Positions 11,112-21,313 of a stretch of 64,000 nt of DNA are shown here, piece by piece. Source of the DNA: Leptospira wolbachii serovar Codice str. CDC. GTDB taxonomy: Bacteria > Spirochaetota > Leptospiria > Leptospirales > Leptospiraceae. Both the position numbers and the translations under genes were made by a program. The notes beneath the pieces are model-generated. The model saw only the letters and a list, made by a program, of their open reading frames with translations. It ran no database searches and was not told where the DNA came from. Numbering within the stretch: position 1 is the first letter of the stretch; each line of letters opens with the position of its first letter. Where the stretch lies: NCBI RefSeq assembly GCF_000332515.2, contig NZ_AOGZ02000014.1:186001-250000 (forward strand), in the 5' to 3' direction.

Positions 11112-11453
11112 TTACTTCAGAGCAGAGCTCAAATCAGGATAAATTGTAAATAGCTGCTGCATTCCAATGATATCGAATACTTTCTCTACAGCGGGTTGCA
11201 GACCACAAATCGAAATGCTTATTTTTTGTTCTTGGCAAAGACGGAGCGTCGTGACGAGCAATCGAAGGCCTGCAGAAGAGATAAAAGGAACATCACTCAA
11301 ATTGAAAATGACCGGTTTACCTGCAGCGCTAACTAGAGCCATCAAATCCTTTTCTATTTTATGTGTATTGTGAACATCCAAATTGCCTTGGACATGTACA
11401 ACCATCTTGTCACCAACGGCTTCCGAATGGATTCCAATTTTGTCTTCATTCAT
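11112..11453 (-). CDS. STAS-domain anti-sigma factor antagonist
   Basis: A 113-residue single STAS domain of the SpoIIAA/RsbV type. Such proteins, when unphosphorylated, bind an anti-sigma kinase and release its target. The conserved phosphorylatable region is [18 protein letters not shown], where a serine of the SSAG motif is the expected site. The start codon overlaps the end of the upstream GAF/SpoIIE/HATPase gene by four bases (ATGA type), so the pair is very likely translated together. Inference: it is the substrate of that protein's kinase and/or phosphatase domain. Confidence 0.93.
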   Translation of the reverse strand: MNEDKIGIHSEAVGDKMVVHVQGNLDVHNTHKIEKDLMALVSAAGKPVIFNLSDVPFISSAGLRLLVTTLRLCQEQKISISICGLQPAVEKVFDIIGMQQLFTIYPDLSSALK

Positions 11454-14197
11454 ACGATCGATTTCTCCAAATAGGTTATGTTTTGTTTCCCGTTGAAGTC
11501 ATAGGACACTTTGTCCATCAGAGTCTCCATAAGATAAACGCCAAATCCTCCCTTCCGTTCCCCTTTTACATTGGCTTCTACAGAAGGTTTAGGAACTTTT
11601 TTTCTGTCAAAGGGTTTCCCCTCGTCAATGAGTACAATCTTAAGATTGTCTCCAATCAATTCCAACCGACATTCGAAACTAGGGTTTTTCAGTTCGGTGT
11701 CCTTGTAACTGTGCATCACAATATTGGTCGCTGCTTCATCCAAAGATATAAGAACATCATCAAAGGCAAAGGGTTTTGTGATTTTGCCTTCTAAATGTTC
11801 AGAAATAAAATCTCGAAGTTTGGGAATTTCATCAGGATGGGCCAGGAATATTCTAGAGATTTCGAAACTCGTCACTTCTGCGAATTTTAGGATCATTACC
11901 GTAAAGTCATCGTATTGTTCCTCAGAATGAGAAAACTTACGGATATCGTCATACACATCTTCTACGATTTTCTGGGAAGATTCATACCTTCTTTCGATGA
12001 TAAAATCAATAAACCTATCGAGGCCATACTCTTCTTCGTCAGGATTTTTTTCTTCGATGGCCCCGTCTGTATAAAAGACCAAAATGTCTCCCGGTTCAAT
12101 CTGGATCTCTCCCCCTTGGTAGTTGGTTTGCGGAACCACACCGAGTGGGGCACCCTTCCCTTTCAGAAGTTCAAAACTTCCATCTTTACGAATCCAAATC
12201 TGGTCGTTATGCCCTGCTGACGCAAATTTCAAAGTCCTAGTTCGTCTTTGGTAGTTCACAAGGAAAAGAGTCACAAACATTCCCGATTGGGAATCTTCAT
12301 AAATGAGTTGGTTGGCGCGGAAAAGAAGTTCCGATGGGGAAAGGTCTGTCGTTCGAGAGAGAGTACGAATGATAGAACTAGACATCGCCATAAAAATTGC
12401 CGCAGGTAAACTTTTTCCAGAAACATCAGCCACTAAAAAGGAAAACTGGTCCTCTCCAAAGGAATGGAAATCATAAAAATCACCTGACACTTCTTTGGCG
12501 GCAACAGACATTACTCCCAAATCAAATAGAGGTGATTGGATGAGTGAGTTAGGAAGAATATTGTTTTGAATTTTTCTTGTAATCTCGATTTCTTTTTCAA
12601 TCGACTTCTTCGTAATGATTTCTTGGTTGAGCCTTAAGTTCTCATAGGCTTTTGCCAGTGGTGAAGACAAAGTTTTTAACATCCGAAGGTCTGTTTCATT
12701 GAAGGAATGTGCTGATTGTTTTCCACTGACATAAAGGGCAGCCCTTAAGTTTCCACCCCGAGGAGCGATGGGTAAAATAAGAAAATTTTTCTTTAAGGTA
12801 TAAGCTTCTAATTCTAAAAAGGATTCTTCTAATTGCGGAGAAACTACTGCCATTCTGGGATTTCCCGACTCCATTAGACTTAAGAAGAGCCGACTTTCTG
12901 GCATGGGGAAAAATGACTCCCTCACAATCCCCAATTGTCTTGCATAAACCTGAATTCGGTTTTTGTTTTTTTCTTCAATGATGACCATACCAGCATCTTC
13001 GCATGACAATTCTTTGGTGAGGATGCTTAAAGTTTTAGACATAAGGCCCAGTTCATCATGAGATTCGAGGACTGCTTGGCCCAAATCAAAAATAGATTCC
13101 AGGGTACTTAGTTTTTGTTTGAGTTCTAAGTTGGTTTCATTGAGATTATCGAGTAATCGAGTTTTTTGAATGGCTACCGCACAAGCACTAGAAAAGGACA
13201 AAAAGGTATCAATATCATCTTGGCTAAAATTATTTCTGTCAATGGTGTTGATGGCTTCTATCACACCAATTACCTCGTCCCCAACAATGAGGGGACTTGC
13301 GAGGATATTTCTTGTAATGAAATTGGAAGCTTTGTCCACATCCCGAAAGACACGATTGTCATTTTGGGCATCGTTAATGATCATCGGTTGTTTGGTGACA
13401 GCAACCGTTCCTGCAATCCCTTGGCCCACCGGAACCTTAATTTTGGCCACTTCTTCGCGTTTTTCGCCAGTCACAGTATGAAAAATCAAATACTCTTTTT
13501 TATCATCTAACAAGAGCAAGGAGCTTGCCTCTGTGCGAAAAACGGATTTTGCCGATTCCATCACCATCACTAGAACACGTTCCAAATCAACACTAGTATT
13601 GATAAGGACTGCCACCCGAATGATTTCCTCTAAAAAATACTGAAGTCTGTTATTATTGTTATGGATATTGGCATTGTCGATGAGTAGCAAAATGGAAGTG
13701 GTAAGGGAATTAAAAAATTGTGGCTCTGCTTCAGAGAGAACTGTGTCTTTAAATAATGCGTTTAAGTTAGCACTAAAATAGTTAATTAAGTCTAAATCTT
13801 GTTCGGAAAAGTTTTGAAAGTGTTTAATCCCCTCAAGAACTAGAACCCCGAGAGCTAAATCTCCCATTTCATCACCCACATAACAGGCGATATAAGACTC
13901 TGCTACTGGACCATCAGAATCCTTTAAATGAGAGCCTTTTTTGATGAGTATACTTTTGCGCGTTTTGAAAACACGTTTGGCAACCAAACCGGCACTTGAT
14001 CTGTCACCGACTAAACCGAAAGGGCTTAAGTTCCCTCGTTCATTTCGAAAATAAAAAGCTGCTGATTTTGCCGAAACGAGTCGTTTTGCTTGACCAAGAA
14101 TAAAATGGTACAAGTCATCCAATTCAGAAGAAGATGAAAGGTAGAATCCGCCTTCGTCGTTTTTTCGAATGATCGGCGGAAGAGAGCTGGGTTTCAA
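11450..14197 (-). CDS. GAF-SpoIIE phosphatase-HATPase partner-switching regulator
   Basis: A 915-residue soluble regulator. GAF-like sensor segments occupy about residues 20-170, 195-350 and 365-520. A PP2C/SpoIIE serine phosphatase follows (about 540-745; VSGDFYDF, LVADVSGKSLPAAIFMAM, FYTDGAIEEKN). A C-terminal GHKL kinase-like domain of RsbW type (about 780-915) has ISLDEAATNIVMHSY, VLIDEGKPF and GGFGVYLMETLMD. A phosphatase and an anti-sigma-like kinase in one chain imply that it sets the phosphorylation state of a STAS partner, most simply the next gene. It starts four bases after the upstream coiled-coil gene. The signals for the GAF domains are unknown. Confidence 0.93.
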   Translation of the reverse strand: MKPSSLPPIIRKNDEGGFYLSSSSELDDLYHFILGQAKRLVSAKSAAFYFRNERGNLSPFGLVGDRSSAGLVAKRVFKTRKSILIKKGSHLKDSDGPVAESYIACYVGDEMGDLALGVLVLEGIKHFQNFSEQDLDLINYFSANLNALFKDTVLSEAEPQFFNSLTTSILLLIDNANIHNNNNRLQYFLEEIIRVAVLINTSVDLERVLVMVMESAKSVFRTEASSLLLLDDKKEYLIFHTVTGEKREEVAKIKVPVGQGIAGTVAVTKQPMIINDAQNDNRVFRDVDKASNFITRNILASPLIVGDEVIGVIEAINTIDRNNFSQDDIDTFLSFSSACAVAIQKTRLLDNLNETNLELKQKLSTLESIFDLGQAVLESHDELGLMSKTLSILTKELSCEDAGMVIIEEKNKNRIQVYARQLGIVRESFFPMPESRLFLSLMESGNPRMAVVSPQLEESFLELEAYTLKKNFLILPIAPRGGNLRAALYVSGKQSAHSFNETDLRMLKTLSSPLAKAYENLRLNQEIITKKSIEKEIEITRKIQNNILPNSLIQSPLFDLGVMSVAAKEVSGDFYDFHSFGEDQFSFLVADVSGKSLPAAIFMAMSSSIIRTLSRTTDLSPSELLFRANQLIYEDSQSGMFVTLFLVNYQRRTRTLKFASAGHNDQIWIRKDGSFELLKGKGAPLGVVPQTNYQGGEIQIEPGDILVFYTDGAIEEKNPDEEEYGLDRFIDFIIERRYESSQKIVEDVYDDIRKFSHSEEQYDDFTVMILKFAEVTSFEISRIFLAHPDEIPKLRDFISEHLEGKITKPFAFDDVLISLDEAATNIVMHSYKDTELKNPSFECRLELIGDNLKIVLIDEGKPFDRKKVPKPSVEANVKGERKGGFGVYLMETLMDKVSYDFNGKQNITYLEKSIV

Positions 14198-14201
14198 TGG
14201 T

Positions 14202-14513
14202 TTAATCTTTGTTAAATTTTAGTGATTCTTCTCTTAGTTTTCGATTTGCATCTTCCAATGATTTAATTTTGTCGAAGGCAGACATGAGTTCGTCCCGACT
14301 GAGATTGGATACCATAGAACTTGCTTGGACTGTCTCTTTGGCTTCCCTAAGCTCCACTCGCGAATAATCGATAATCTGTTCATACATCCGAATGATCTCG
14401 TCGGCGTTTGCTAATTCTTGTTCGTTGAGTCTAAGAACTTTTTCATAGCCTTTGATGATATCCGATTGGATTTTCAGTTTTTTAGTCAGTTCTTCTACTG
14501 TATCTTGTCCCAT
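14202..14513 (-). CDS. Small coiled-coil protein of unknown function
   Basis: 103 residues, almost entirely predicted helical coiled coil rich in Glu, Lys, Leu and Asn (KLKIQSDIIKGYEKVLRLNE, then RELREAKETVQ-like heptads and SLEDANRKLREES). No signal peptide or membrane segment. It is the first gene of the operon with the GAF/SpoIIE/HATPase protein, the STAS antagonist and the acyl-CoA carboxylase. The four-base gap to the next gene suggests they are made together. It could be a scaffold or dimerisation partner of the regulator, but nothing in the sequence proves this. Confidence 0.75.
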   Translation of the reverse strand: MGQDTVEELTKKLKIQSDIIKGYEKVLRLNEQELANADEIIRMYEQIIDYSRVELREAKETVQASSMVSNLSRDELMSAFDKIKSLEDANRKLREESLKFNKD

Positions 14514-14588
14514 AACATCTCTGGTTCCTTAGCCATTTTAGGATTCTGTTGACAGACAAACGCAGTCACTCACCTTGGATTAGCACAA

Positions 14589-14661
<73 letters not shown>

Positions 14662-14775
14662 AAATCCCTCCCGGAATTTCACAGGTCAAAGCCTCCCCTG
14701 TCAAATTCTTTTTCATTTGGAGTGGAGATCACTTGATCAATCAGTGACCTTTTTCAATCTATTCCATATTAGATT

Positions 14776-15315
14776 ATGGCTGTTAGAAAAATCCTCAAGA
14801 TTGGCAATCCCTTACTCCGTCAAACGAGCGAAGACGTAACTGAATCCGAAATCCAAACCAAGGATTTCAAAAAATTGATTCGAGATATGTTTGAAACCAT
14901 GCGTCACGCCGAAGGTGTAGGACTTGCTGCCCCCCAAATTGGTGTTCTTAAAAAACTTGTTGTTGTTGGTCAAGACGATGACAACGAAAGATACCCAGGA
15001 ACCCCAGAAGTTCCCAACCAAATCATCCTGAACCCAGAGATTACTCCTCTATCAGCGGCAGGTGAGGGATTCTGGGAAGGTTGTCTTTCCGTTCCTGGTA
15101 TGCGTGGTTATGTGGAAAGACCCGATAAAATTCGAATGAAATGGCGGGATGAAAATTTTCAGGAACATGAGGAAGTGATTTCAGGATACCGGGCAATCGT
15201 ATTACAACATGAGTGCGACCACCTCTTCGGTATACTCTATGTGGACAGACTCAAAAGTACAAAGTTATTCGGTTATAACGAAGACATTGATACCGCCGGT
15301 AAGTTGTTAGATTAA
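14776..15315 (+). CDS. def: Peptide deformylase
   Basis: Removes the N-formyl group from new proteins; metal enzyme, cytosolic. The 179-residue protein has all three family motifs: [18 protein letters not shown] (Cys metal ligand) and QHECDHLFG (two His ligands and catalytic Glu). The start near [17 protein letters not shown] sequence (here [15 protein letters not shown]) is the normal N-terminus, although no strong ribosome site precedes the ATG. It lies 26 bases upstream of the RND pump gene, perhaps co-transcribed by chance of position. Confidence 0.97.
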   Translation: MAVRKILKIGNPLLRQTSEDVTESEIQTKDFKKLIRDMFETMRHAEGVGLAAPQIGVLKKLVVVGQDDDNERYPGTPEVPNQIILNPEITPLSAAGEGFWEGCLSVPGMRGYVERPDKIRMKWRDENFQEHEEVISGYRAIVLQHECDHLFGILYVDRLKSTKLFGYNEDIDTAGKLLD

Positions 15316-15341
15316 TTAGTTTTGTCTCCTAAAGGAGTTGT

Positions 15342-18300
15342 ATGGGCACATCCATCGTTCAGTATTTTCTTTCGAAGAGTTTATTTGTAAACCTTCTTAC
15401 CTTTCTCATCCTCCTTGTCGGTGGATTTACAGCCGCCACAATGAACCGGGAAGCTTTTCCCAATATCAATTTTGATATCGTGAGTGTGACTACTGTTTAC
15501 CCTGGGGCGGCTCCTGCCGATGTGGAAAAATTAGTCACCAAACCATTGGAAGACGCTATCAAAGAAGTAGATGGAATCAAAGAATTTCGTTCCGCTTCTC
15601 TAGAAAACCGATCAGGGATTATCATTACCATTGATCCCAATACAAAAAATACACAAAAAGTGGTCGATGATTTGAAATCCGCTATCGACCGGATCCAAGA
15701 CATGCCGACTGAGGTTGAGGATCCCATTGTCACTGAAATCACAACGGCAAGGCAACCTGTAATCGAAATCCATTTGTCGTCGACAACAAAAGACGATAAA
15801 CCTTTGTTAAGCGCAAAAGAGTTGCGCGATAAGGCCAAAATTTTAGAAGAAAAACTAAAAGACCTACCTACCGTTGCAAGGATTACCAAACGCGGATGGC
15901 GAGAACGGGAAATGAAAGTGGACCTAGATCCCGACAAATTAAAAGCCCTATCTCTTTCTTCCACCCAAGTGATCAATGCACTCCGCCTCCGAAATATTAA
16001 TTTCCCTGGAGGAAATATCAACGAAAAGACGAGAGAGATCATCGTCCGCACTGTCGGAGAATTCGATACAGCAGAAGAGATAGAAAATGTTTTTGTTCGT
16101 TCCAATGATGCCGGTCGTTCTGTACGGATTCGCGATGTTGCCCGAGTCACAGAAGGATTTGAAGACTCGGAATATTTAGATAAGTCGAATGGAAACATCG
16201 CGATTGCACTAACGGTGATCAAACGAGAAAAAGCAGATGCGATCACTGTAGTGGATGATTCCAAACTCGTAGTAGAAGAGTTCATTAAGTCCTCTGGGGG
16301 CACTGTCAAACATGCCTTTGTCAATGACTTATCCAAATACATAAGAAGACGCCTTGGAGTTTTAACTTCCAATGCGGTATCGGGACTTTTTCTCGTAACT
16401 GCCTCTCTATTTGTCTTTCTCGGTTGGAGAATGGCTCTGATGACTGCCCTCGGAATTCCTATCTCGATTGCGATGACCTTTGTTGCCATGAACTACATGG
16501 GACTTACTTTAAATTTGATCTCTATGATGGGGCTTATCATTGTAGTCGGGATTTTAGTGGATGATGCCATTATTATTTGCGAAAACGTATACCGTCATTT
16601 GGAAATGGGAGAAGAACCATTTGAAGCGGCCATGCGAGGGACAAGTGAAGTTCTTGCACCAGTCACAGCCACGGTAACAACCACCATCGCAGCTTTTGGG
16701 CCTATGTTATTTATGACAGGGATCTTTGGTAAGTTCATTCACTCCATTCCTCTTGTGGTGATTTTATCTTTATGTAGTTCCCTATTTGAAGCCTTCTTTA
16801 TGTTACCTTCCCACTTATACGACGTGAGTAAAGCCACGGATATGAAAGGTGAAGTCAAAGAAGAATCCCATTGGTTTGTTAAATTTAAAGAACGAACTTA
16901 TCTTCCCCTTCTTAGTTTTGCATTGAGAAACCGATGGAAAATGGTAGGCCTTCTTATGGGTCTTTTTGTTTTTTCTCTCGCCATCCAAGTCAAATTCGGA
17001 AAATTCAAACTCTTTCCTGGAGCAATTGAAACCTTTCAAGTGAGAGTCACAGCAGAAACTGGATTAAAACTCGAAGAAACCGATCGTTTCATTCGAGCTA
17101 TAGAATATGCTGTTTCCAAACTTCCAGAAGGCGAAGTAGAAAACTATATCTCTCGAGTGGGAATCATCCAAAAAGATCCAAATGACCCGTTTACCAAACG
17201 TGGTAAAAACTATGCGCAAGTCATGGTGTATCTCACTCCCGACGACAATAGAGAAAGGTCCACAGAAAAAATCATCGAAGTGGTTCGCCAAAACACCAAA
17301 TTCATGTTAAATGAAAAGGCCCTCCTGCTTTTGGAAGAAAAACTAGCCAAAGAAAATGTGGATAAAAAAGAAGAGGAAACCCTCCCCGTGGCAGATGTAC
17401 CCAAAGATTTTCTTCCTTTGAAGGGAAAACTAGTAAACCTAGAATTTGAAAAATTGGCAGGGGGACCTCCTGTGGGAAAACCGGTGGCGATCGAAATCAA
17501 AGGAGATGATTTCGCCACCTTACTTAAAATTGGTGCTGAGTTCAAAGCTGCTCTTGCAAAAATCAATGGAGTCACAGACATTGGGGACGATTTTAATGAA
17601 GGAAAAGACGAAATCCGAGTTTCTGTAGATGAAACTCTTGCCTCTTTTGCTGGGGTAAGTGTCCAATCCGTATCTCTTGCTATCAACACCGCACTTCAAG
17701 GAACAGTTTCCACAAAAATCAAACGGGCCGATGAAGAAGTGGATGTCCGGGTTCGGTTTCCTGAAGAATATAGATCTTCTCTTACCCACTTAAATAAAGT
17801 ATATGTGAATAATCTCACTGGGAACCTAATTCCCGTATCACGACTGACTAGCCATGATAGAAATCCGGGACGAGCATCCATCAACCATTTAGACGGCAAA
17901 CGACTACTAACAGTCACATCTAACATTGATGAAACGCTTTCTTCTTCAAGACAAGTGAACATAGAGGCAAAAAAACTGACCGAAGGAATCATATCCAAAT
18001 ATCCCGGTTATTCGGTTCGTTTCTCAGGAGAGAATAAAGATACAGAAGAGTCAATGGCATCTCTCGGACGAGCCTTCCTTGTGGGACTCATTATCATTTA
18101 TATGATCCTTGCTTCTCTATTCCGATCTCTCGCGCAACCTCTCATTGTGATGAGTGCCATTCCTTTTGCCGTCATTGGAGTGATCTTTGCATTTTTGATT
18201 CATGGACAACCCTTTTCCTTCCTTGCATTCCTGGGAATCATTGGACTTGCGGGAGTGGTCGTGAACGACTCCATTGTTCTTGTAGATTGTGCCAACCAAC

Positions 18301-18596
18301 TGCGGATTGAAGATCCAAGCAAATCCACTTTTGAACTTCTCGTCGAAGCGGGAAGTATTCGCCTAAGAGCCGTAATGCTAACTACGGTGACAACAGTGCT
18401 TGGACTCCTTCCAACGGCCTACGGAATCGGAGGGAAAGATCCATTTTTGGTACCTATGGCATTGGCCTTTGGTTGGGGACTTGCTTTTGCGACCTTTATC
18501 ACTCTGATTATGGTACCTGTGTTTTACCTCAACCTGTATCTATTTAAAGATTGGGTAGTTGCTAAATACCAAACAAGAAAGAAAAAATTTGCTTAA
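15342..18596 (+). CDS. RND-family efflux transporter (AcrB/MdtB-like inner-membrane pump)
   Basis: A proton-driven tripartite efflux pump component of 1084 residues. It has TM1 at the N-terminus ([15 protein letters not shown]), two large periplasmic porter loops, and two sets of membrane helices. The TM4 proton-relay segment [19 protein letters not shown] carries the paired Asp, and the repeat copy is [18 protein letters not shown]. Start supported by AAAGGAG 7-8 bases upstream. No membrane-fusion protein or outer-membrane channel gene is adjacent, so it must borrow them from elsewhere or work differently. The first porter loop resembles the HAE family; substrate unknown. Confidence 0.93.
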   Translation: MGTSIVQYFLSKSLFVNLLTFLILLVGGFTAATMNREAFPNINFDIVSVTTVYPGAAPADVEKLVTKPLEDAIKEVDGIKEFRSASLENRSGIIITIDPNTKNTQKVVDDLKSAIDRIQDMPTEVEDPIVTEITTARQPVIEIHLSSTTKDDKPLLSAKELRDKAKILEEKLKDLPTVARITKRGWREREMKVDLDPDKLKALSLSSTQVINALRLRNINFPGGNINEKTREIIVRTVGEFDTAEEIENVFVRSNDAGRSVRIRDVARVTEGFEDSEYLDKSNGNIAIALTVIKREKADAITVVDDSKLVVEEFIKSSGGTVKHAFVNDLSKYIRRRLGVLTSNAVSGLFLVTASLFVFLGWRMALMTALGIPISIAMTFVAMNYMGLTLNLISMMGLIIVVGILVDDAIIICENVYRHLEMGEEPFEAAMRGTSEVLAPVTATVTTTIAAFGPMLFMTGIFGKFIHSIPLVVILSLCSSLFEAFFMLPSHLYDVSKATDMKGEVKEESHWFVKFKERTYLPLLSFALRNRWKMVGLLMGLFVFSLAIQVKFGKFKLFPGAIETFQVRVTAETGLKLEETDRFIRAIEYAVSKLPEGEVENYISRVGIIQKDPNDPFTKRGKNYAQVMVYLTPDDNRERSTEKIIEVVRQNTKFMLNEKALLLLEEKLAKENVDKKEEETLPVADVPKDFLPLKGKLVNLEFEKLAGGPPVGKPVAIEIKGDDFATLLKIGAEFKAALAKINGVTDIGDDFNEGKDEIRVSVDETLASFAGVSVQSVSLAINTALQGTVSTKIKRADEEVDVRVRFPEEYRSSLTHLNKVYVNNLTGNLIPVSRLTSHDRNPGRASINHLDGKRLLTVTSNIDETLSSSRQVNIEAKKLTEGIISKYPGYSVRFSGENKDTEESMASLGRAFLVGLIIIYMILASLFRSLAQPLIVMSAIPFAVIGVIFAFLIHGQPFSFLAFLGIIGLAGVVVNDSIVLVDCANQLRIEDPSKSTFELLVEAGSIRLRAVMLTTVTTVLGLLPTAYGIGGKDPFLVPMALAFGWGLAFATFITLIMVPVFYLNLYLFKDWVVAKYQTRKKKFA

Positions 18597-18727
18597 AAGG
18601 CAACATCTAGATTTGAAACCGTTCAATAAAAAGGGCGGTTAGTTTAGAAAAGAGTCCATACTGGATTTGTTCCGATGAGTTGTTGAGTCAGGAAATCTTT
18701 TAGAAGGTTAAAGTTTGATGAAAGGAT

Positions 18728-19984
18728 TTAATCTTTTTTATCATTCAAAACTTCGGAAAGAGTTACAAATTTATATCCTTTCTCTTTCATTCGTTCAATG
18801 AATGTGGGGAGGATATAAATCAGTTTATCAAATTTTCTCGGTCCCCCCAAGTGCATGAGGATGATGGCACCATTCATTCCATTCGCATCTGCCTTTTCCC
18901 AATTATCCAAAAAGGTAAGTGTTTCCTCACCTGTTTTGTAATGAGGATTACGAACTACTTCCTTTTTCCCTTTGGATGTCTTTTTATAGAGGAATTGTTT
19001 ACTAATGTAATCAGGGAGATCGAGCGACCCTTTGGAATTATTCGACCACATGATGTGGTCTGTATACCCAAGACTTGCATGAGCATCTAAAATCAATTGG
19101 CTGAGAGCTCCATAAGGTAGGCGATAGTATTTCTTTAATTCTTGTTTGGTGAGAGAATGAAAGGTATCCTCTACCCTTTTTAGTTCTTCTGCCATACGTG
19201 GAAGGTCGAGAACCGAATTGGAAAGATAATCGAGTACCATTCTTTTTTTTAAGGAAGTTTCTGTTACCGATCTCTGGTAGTTAAAATGAGACCAGGTATG
19301 GTTTCCAAATTCCACTGACCCAGTTTTTGCCATTTTTTTAATGTAATCTAAATTTTGGCGGATAAAGAAGGAACCATTGATATCAGAAGGTCTTTCATTT
19401 GATAAAAAGAGAGTCACTTTGATTTTATGTTCTTTGATATAATTGTACAATACAGGAAGTTCTTCCCCTGTAGCCAAATCAAAGGTAAGCGCGATTTCTT
19501 TTTGTGTTTCATTTCCCCGAAGGATATTGCGACCTTTGGTCTCTTGGCTTACTTCTTTTAAGAATTGAACATTTTCTTCTACTTGTTTGGCAAGTTCAGA
19601 ATCGGGTTCGCTATCGCCCGGCAAAGCTTTTTCCTCACGAAGTTGCTCTTGGTACATGAGAGAGAAAAGAGATTGTTCTAGTTCCCGAAGATTTTTTTCT
19701 TTTTCTTTTACTTCTGACTCGAGTTTGGTAACACTAAGACTCAAGTATAGTAAATACCCACAAAGTACAAGGACTGTAATCCCAACAAAAGACAGGGCGG
19801 AAACCAGAGCAAACTTACGAAGTTTTTTTGCGAATAATCTGTCCTTCTCGATGTCCTGGGAAAGTTCATGAACAATATCCTGAATTTCCTTTTCTTCATT
19901 TGTCGGGTCGAGGGACATGCGGGTATGGGTTTCCTTATTACCTAATATCGGATTTGGATCAGTCGTTCTAAAACGACTGACCAT
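18728..19984 (-). CDS. Membrane-anchored polysaccharide deacetylase (NodB fold)
   Basis: 418 residues. A cytosolic N-terminus is followed by one membrane helix (about 63-88, ALSFVGITVLVLCGYLLYLS), a coiled-coil stalk, and a periplasmic NodB domain (about 165-410). Motifs: LTFDLATGEE in place of the usual TFDDG; GNHTWSH for the metal-binding His pair; RLPYGALSQ; and IILMHLGG with the catalytic-side His. The second Asp of the TFDD pair is Leu, so metal binding may be altered. Possible substrate is peptidoglycan or another glycan, by family only. It starts five bases after tyrS ends. An in-frame ATG 22 codons downstream is an alternative start. Confidence 0.85.
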   Translation of the reverse strand: MVSRFRTTDPNPILGNKETHTRMSLDPTNEEKEIQDIVHELSQDIEKDRLFAKKLRKFALVSALSFVGITVLVLCGYLLYLSLSVTKLESEVKEKEKNLRELEQSLFSLMYQEQLREEKALPGDSEPDSELAKQVEENVQFLKEVSQETKGRNILRGNETQKEIALTFDLATGEELPVLYNYIKEHKIKVTLFLSNERPSDINGSFFIRQNLDYIKKMAKTGSVEFGNHTWSHFNYQRSVTETSLKKRMVLDYLSNSVLDLPRMAEELKRVEDTFHSLTKQELKKYYRLPYGALSQLILDAHASLGYTDHIMWSNNSKGSLDLPDYISKQFLYKKTSKGKKEVVRNPHYKTGEETLTFLDNWEKADANGMNGAIILMHLGGPRKFDKLIYILPTFIERMKEKGYKFVTLSEVLNDKKD

Positions 19985-19989
19985 CTCCC

Positions 19990-21216
19990 TTAAGTCTTTA
20001 TCTTTAAAAATTTTCCCTTCTTTCCTTGGCGAATCAGGTATTCTTTTCCTGGTTCCAAAGAGAGGCTTGAGTCCGTGATTTTTTCTTCATCCAAATACAA
20101 ACCACCGGCTTGGATGAGCCTACGACCTTCCGAAACACTCGGAATGAATTTCAATTGAGACAAAACATAGACAAGAAGCGGTTGTTTTTCTGAAAAGTAA
20201 GAAGAATCCAGAGTTTCTGTTGGAATCTCATCAGGAAGGGCTCGGTTTTTGGTATTGTGGATGGCGGTCCACTCTTCCACTGCCTTTCTGTTTTCCTCTT
20301 CTGGGTGGAGCTGGTCCATCACAAGAAGGGCGAGCTCCGTTTTGACTTCTTTTGGGTGGAGGGTTTTGGAACTAATCCCCGCCTTTCTGTTTTCCATTTC
20401 GGAACGAGGAAGGTCAGTCAGTAGTTCAAAGTAATTCCACATCAAATCATCAGAAATGGACATGATCTTTCCATACATATCGATAGGTTTTTCTGTCACA
20501 CCAACATAATTGCCAAGAGACTTGGACATTTTTTTGACGCCATCTAAACCGACAAGGAGTGGTAACGTGATGACTGACTGGGGTTTTTGTCCGTATTCTC
20601 TTTGTAAGTCGCGGCCCACTAACATATTAAACTTTTGGTCCGTTCCCCCAAGTTCCACATCCGCTTTCATCGCAACAGAATCATAACCCTGTACAAGTGG
20701 GTATAAGAACTCTATCATAGAGATGGGAGTTCCTGCTTTATGACGTTTGGTAAAGTCGTCTCTTTCCAACATTCGAGAAACCGTATATTTGGAAGTTAAA
20801 ACTAAAACATCTTCGAACTTCATTTCCGAACACCAGTGCGAGTTGTAGAGAATCTTTGTTTTTTTCGGATCTAAAATTTTAAATACTTGGTTTTGGTAGG
20901 TTTTGGAATTTTCCAATACCTCTTCTTTGGAAAGACGTTTTCTTGTTTCTGATTTTCCCGTGGGATCACCAATCATCGCAGTAAAATCACCGAGCATAAA
21001 ACAGACTTCATGACCCAAGTCTTGGAAGTGTTTTAGTTTTCTGAGCAAAACAAAATGTCCTAAGTGCAAATCGGGGGCTGTGGGATCAAAACCCGCCTTG
21101 ATGGTAAGGGAAGGTTTGGATTTGATTTTTTCTAAAAGTTCTGCCTCGCTAATGATCTCGACAGTGCCTCGGCGGATGGTATCTAATTCTTGGTTCAATT
21201 CTCTTTCAGTTTTCAT
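19990..21216 (-). CDS. tyrS: Tyrosyl-tRNA synthetase
   Basis: Class I aminoacyl-tRNA synthetase of 408 residues charging tRNA-Tyr. The Rossmann core shows the HIGH-type signature [14 protein letters not shown] (around residue 50) and the KMSKS loop KKMSKSLGN (around 230). An S4-like RNA-binding domain is C-terminal ([19 protein letters not shown]). The TyrZ-like length fits bacteria generally. It is followed at five bases by the deacetylase gene, making a two-gene unit divergent from glpD. Confidence 0.97.
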   Translation of the reverse strand: MKTERELNQELDTIRRGTVEIISEAELLEKIKSKPSLTIKAGFDPTAPDLHLGHFVLLRKLKHFQDLGHEVCFMLGDFTAMIGDPTGKSETRKRLSKEEVLENSKTYQNQVFKILDPKKTKILYNSHWCSEMKFEDVLVLTSKYTVSRMLERDDFTKRHKAGTPISMIEFLYPLVQGYDSVAMKADVELGGTDQKFNMLVGRDLQREYGQKPQSVITLPLLVGLDGVKKMSKSLGNYVGVTEKPIDMYGKIMSISDDLMWNYFELLTDLPRSEMENRKAGISSKTLHPKEVKTELALLVMDQLHPEEENRKAVEEWTAIHNTKNRALPDEIPTETLDSSYFSEKQPLLVYVLSQLKFIPSVSEGRRLIQAGGLYLDEEKITDSSLSLEPGKEYLIRQGKKGKFLKIKT

Positions 21217-21255
21217 AACAAATTCAAAAATTTTCGATGGTCGAAATGGTGACTT

Positions 21256-21286
21256 TTGACAATACTAACCTTAGAATCTCTATAGG
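21256..21286 (+). promoter_or_regulatory. Possible glpD promoter
   Basis: TTGACA at 21256-21261 with TATAGG at 21281-21286 (19-base spacer) or CTCTAT at 21278-21283 (16-base spacer), ending 28 bases before the glpD ATG. The -35 hexamer is perfect but neither -10 is strong. Confidence 0.3.
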
Positions 21287-21313
21287 CAACCACCAAAGTA
21301 CGTAAAAACCCTT

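Noticed and set aside
15497..16489. 330-codon minus-strand frame
   Set aside because: Antisense to the RND pump, Ser/Thr/Arg-rich, no family features; the plus-strand gene is certain.
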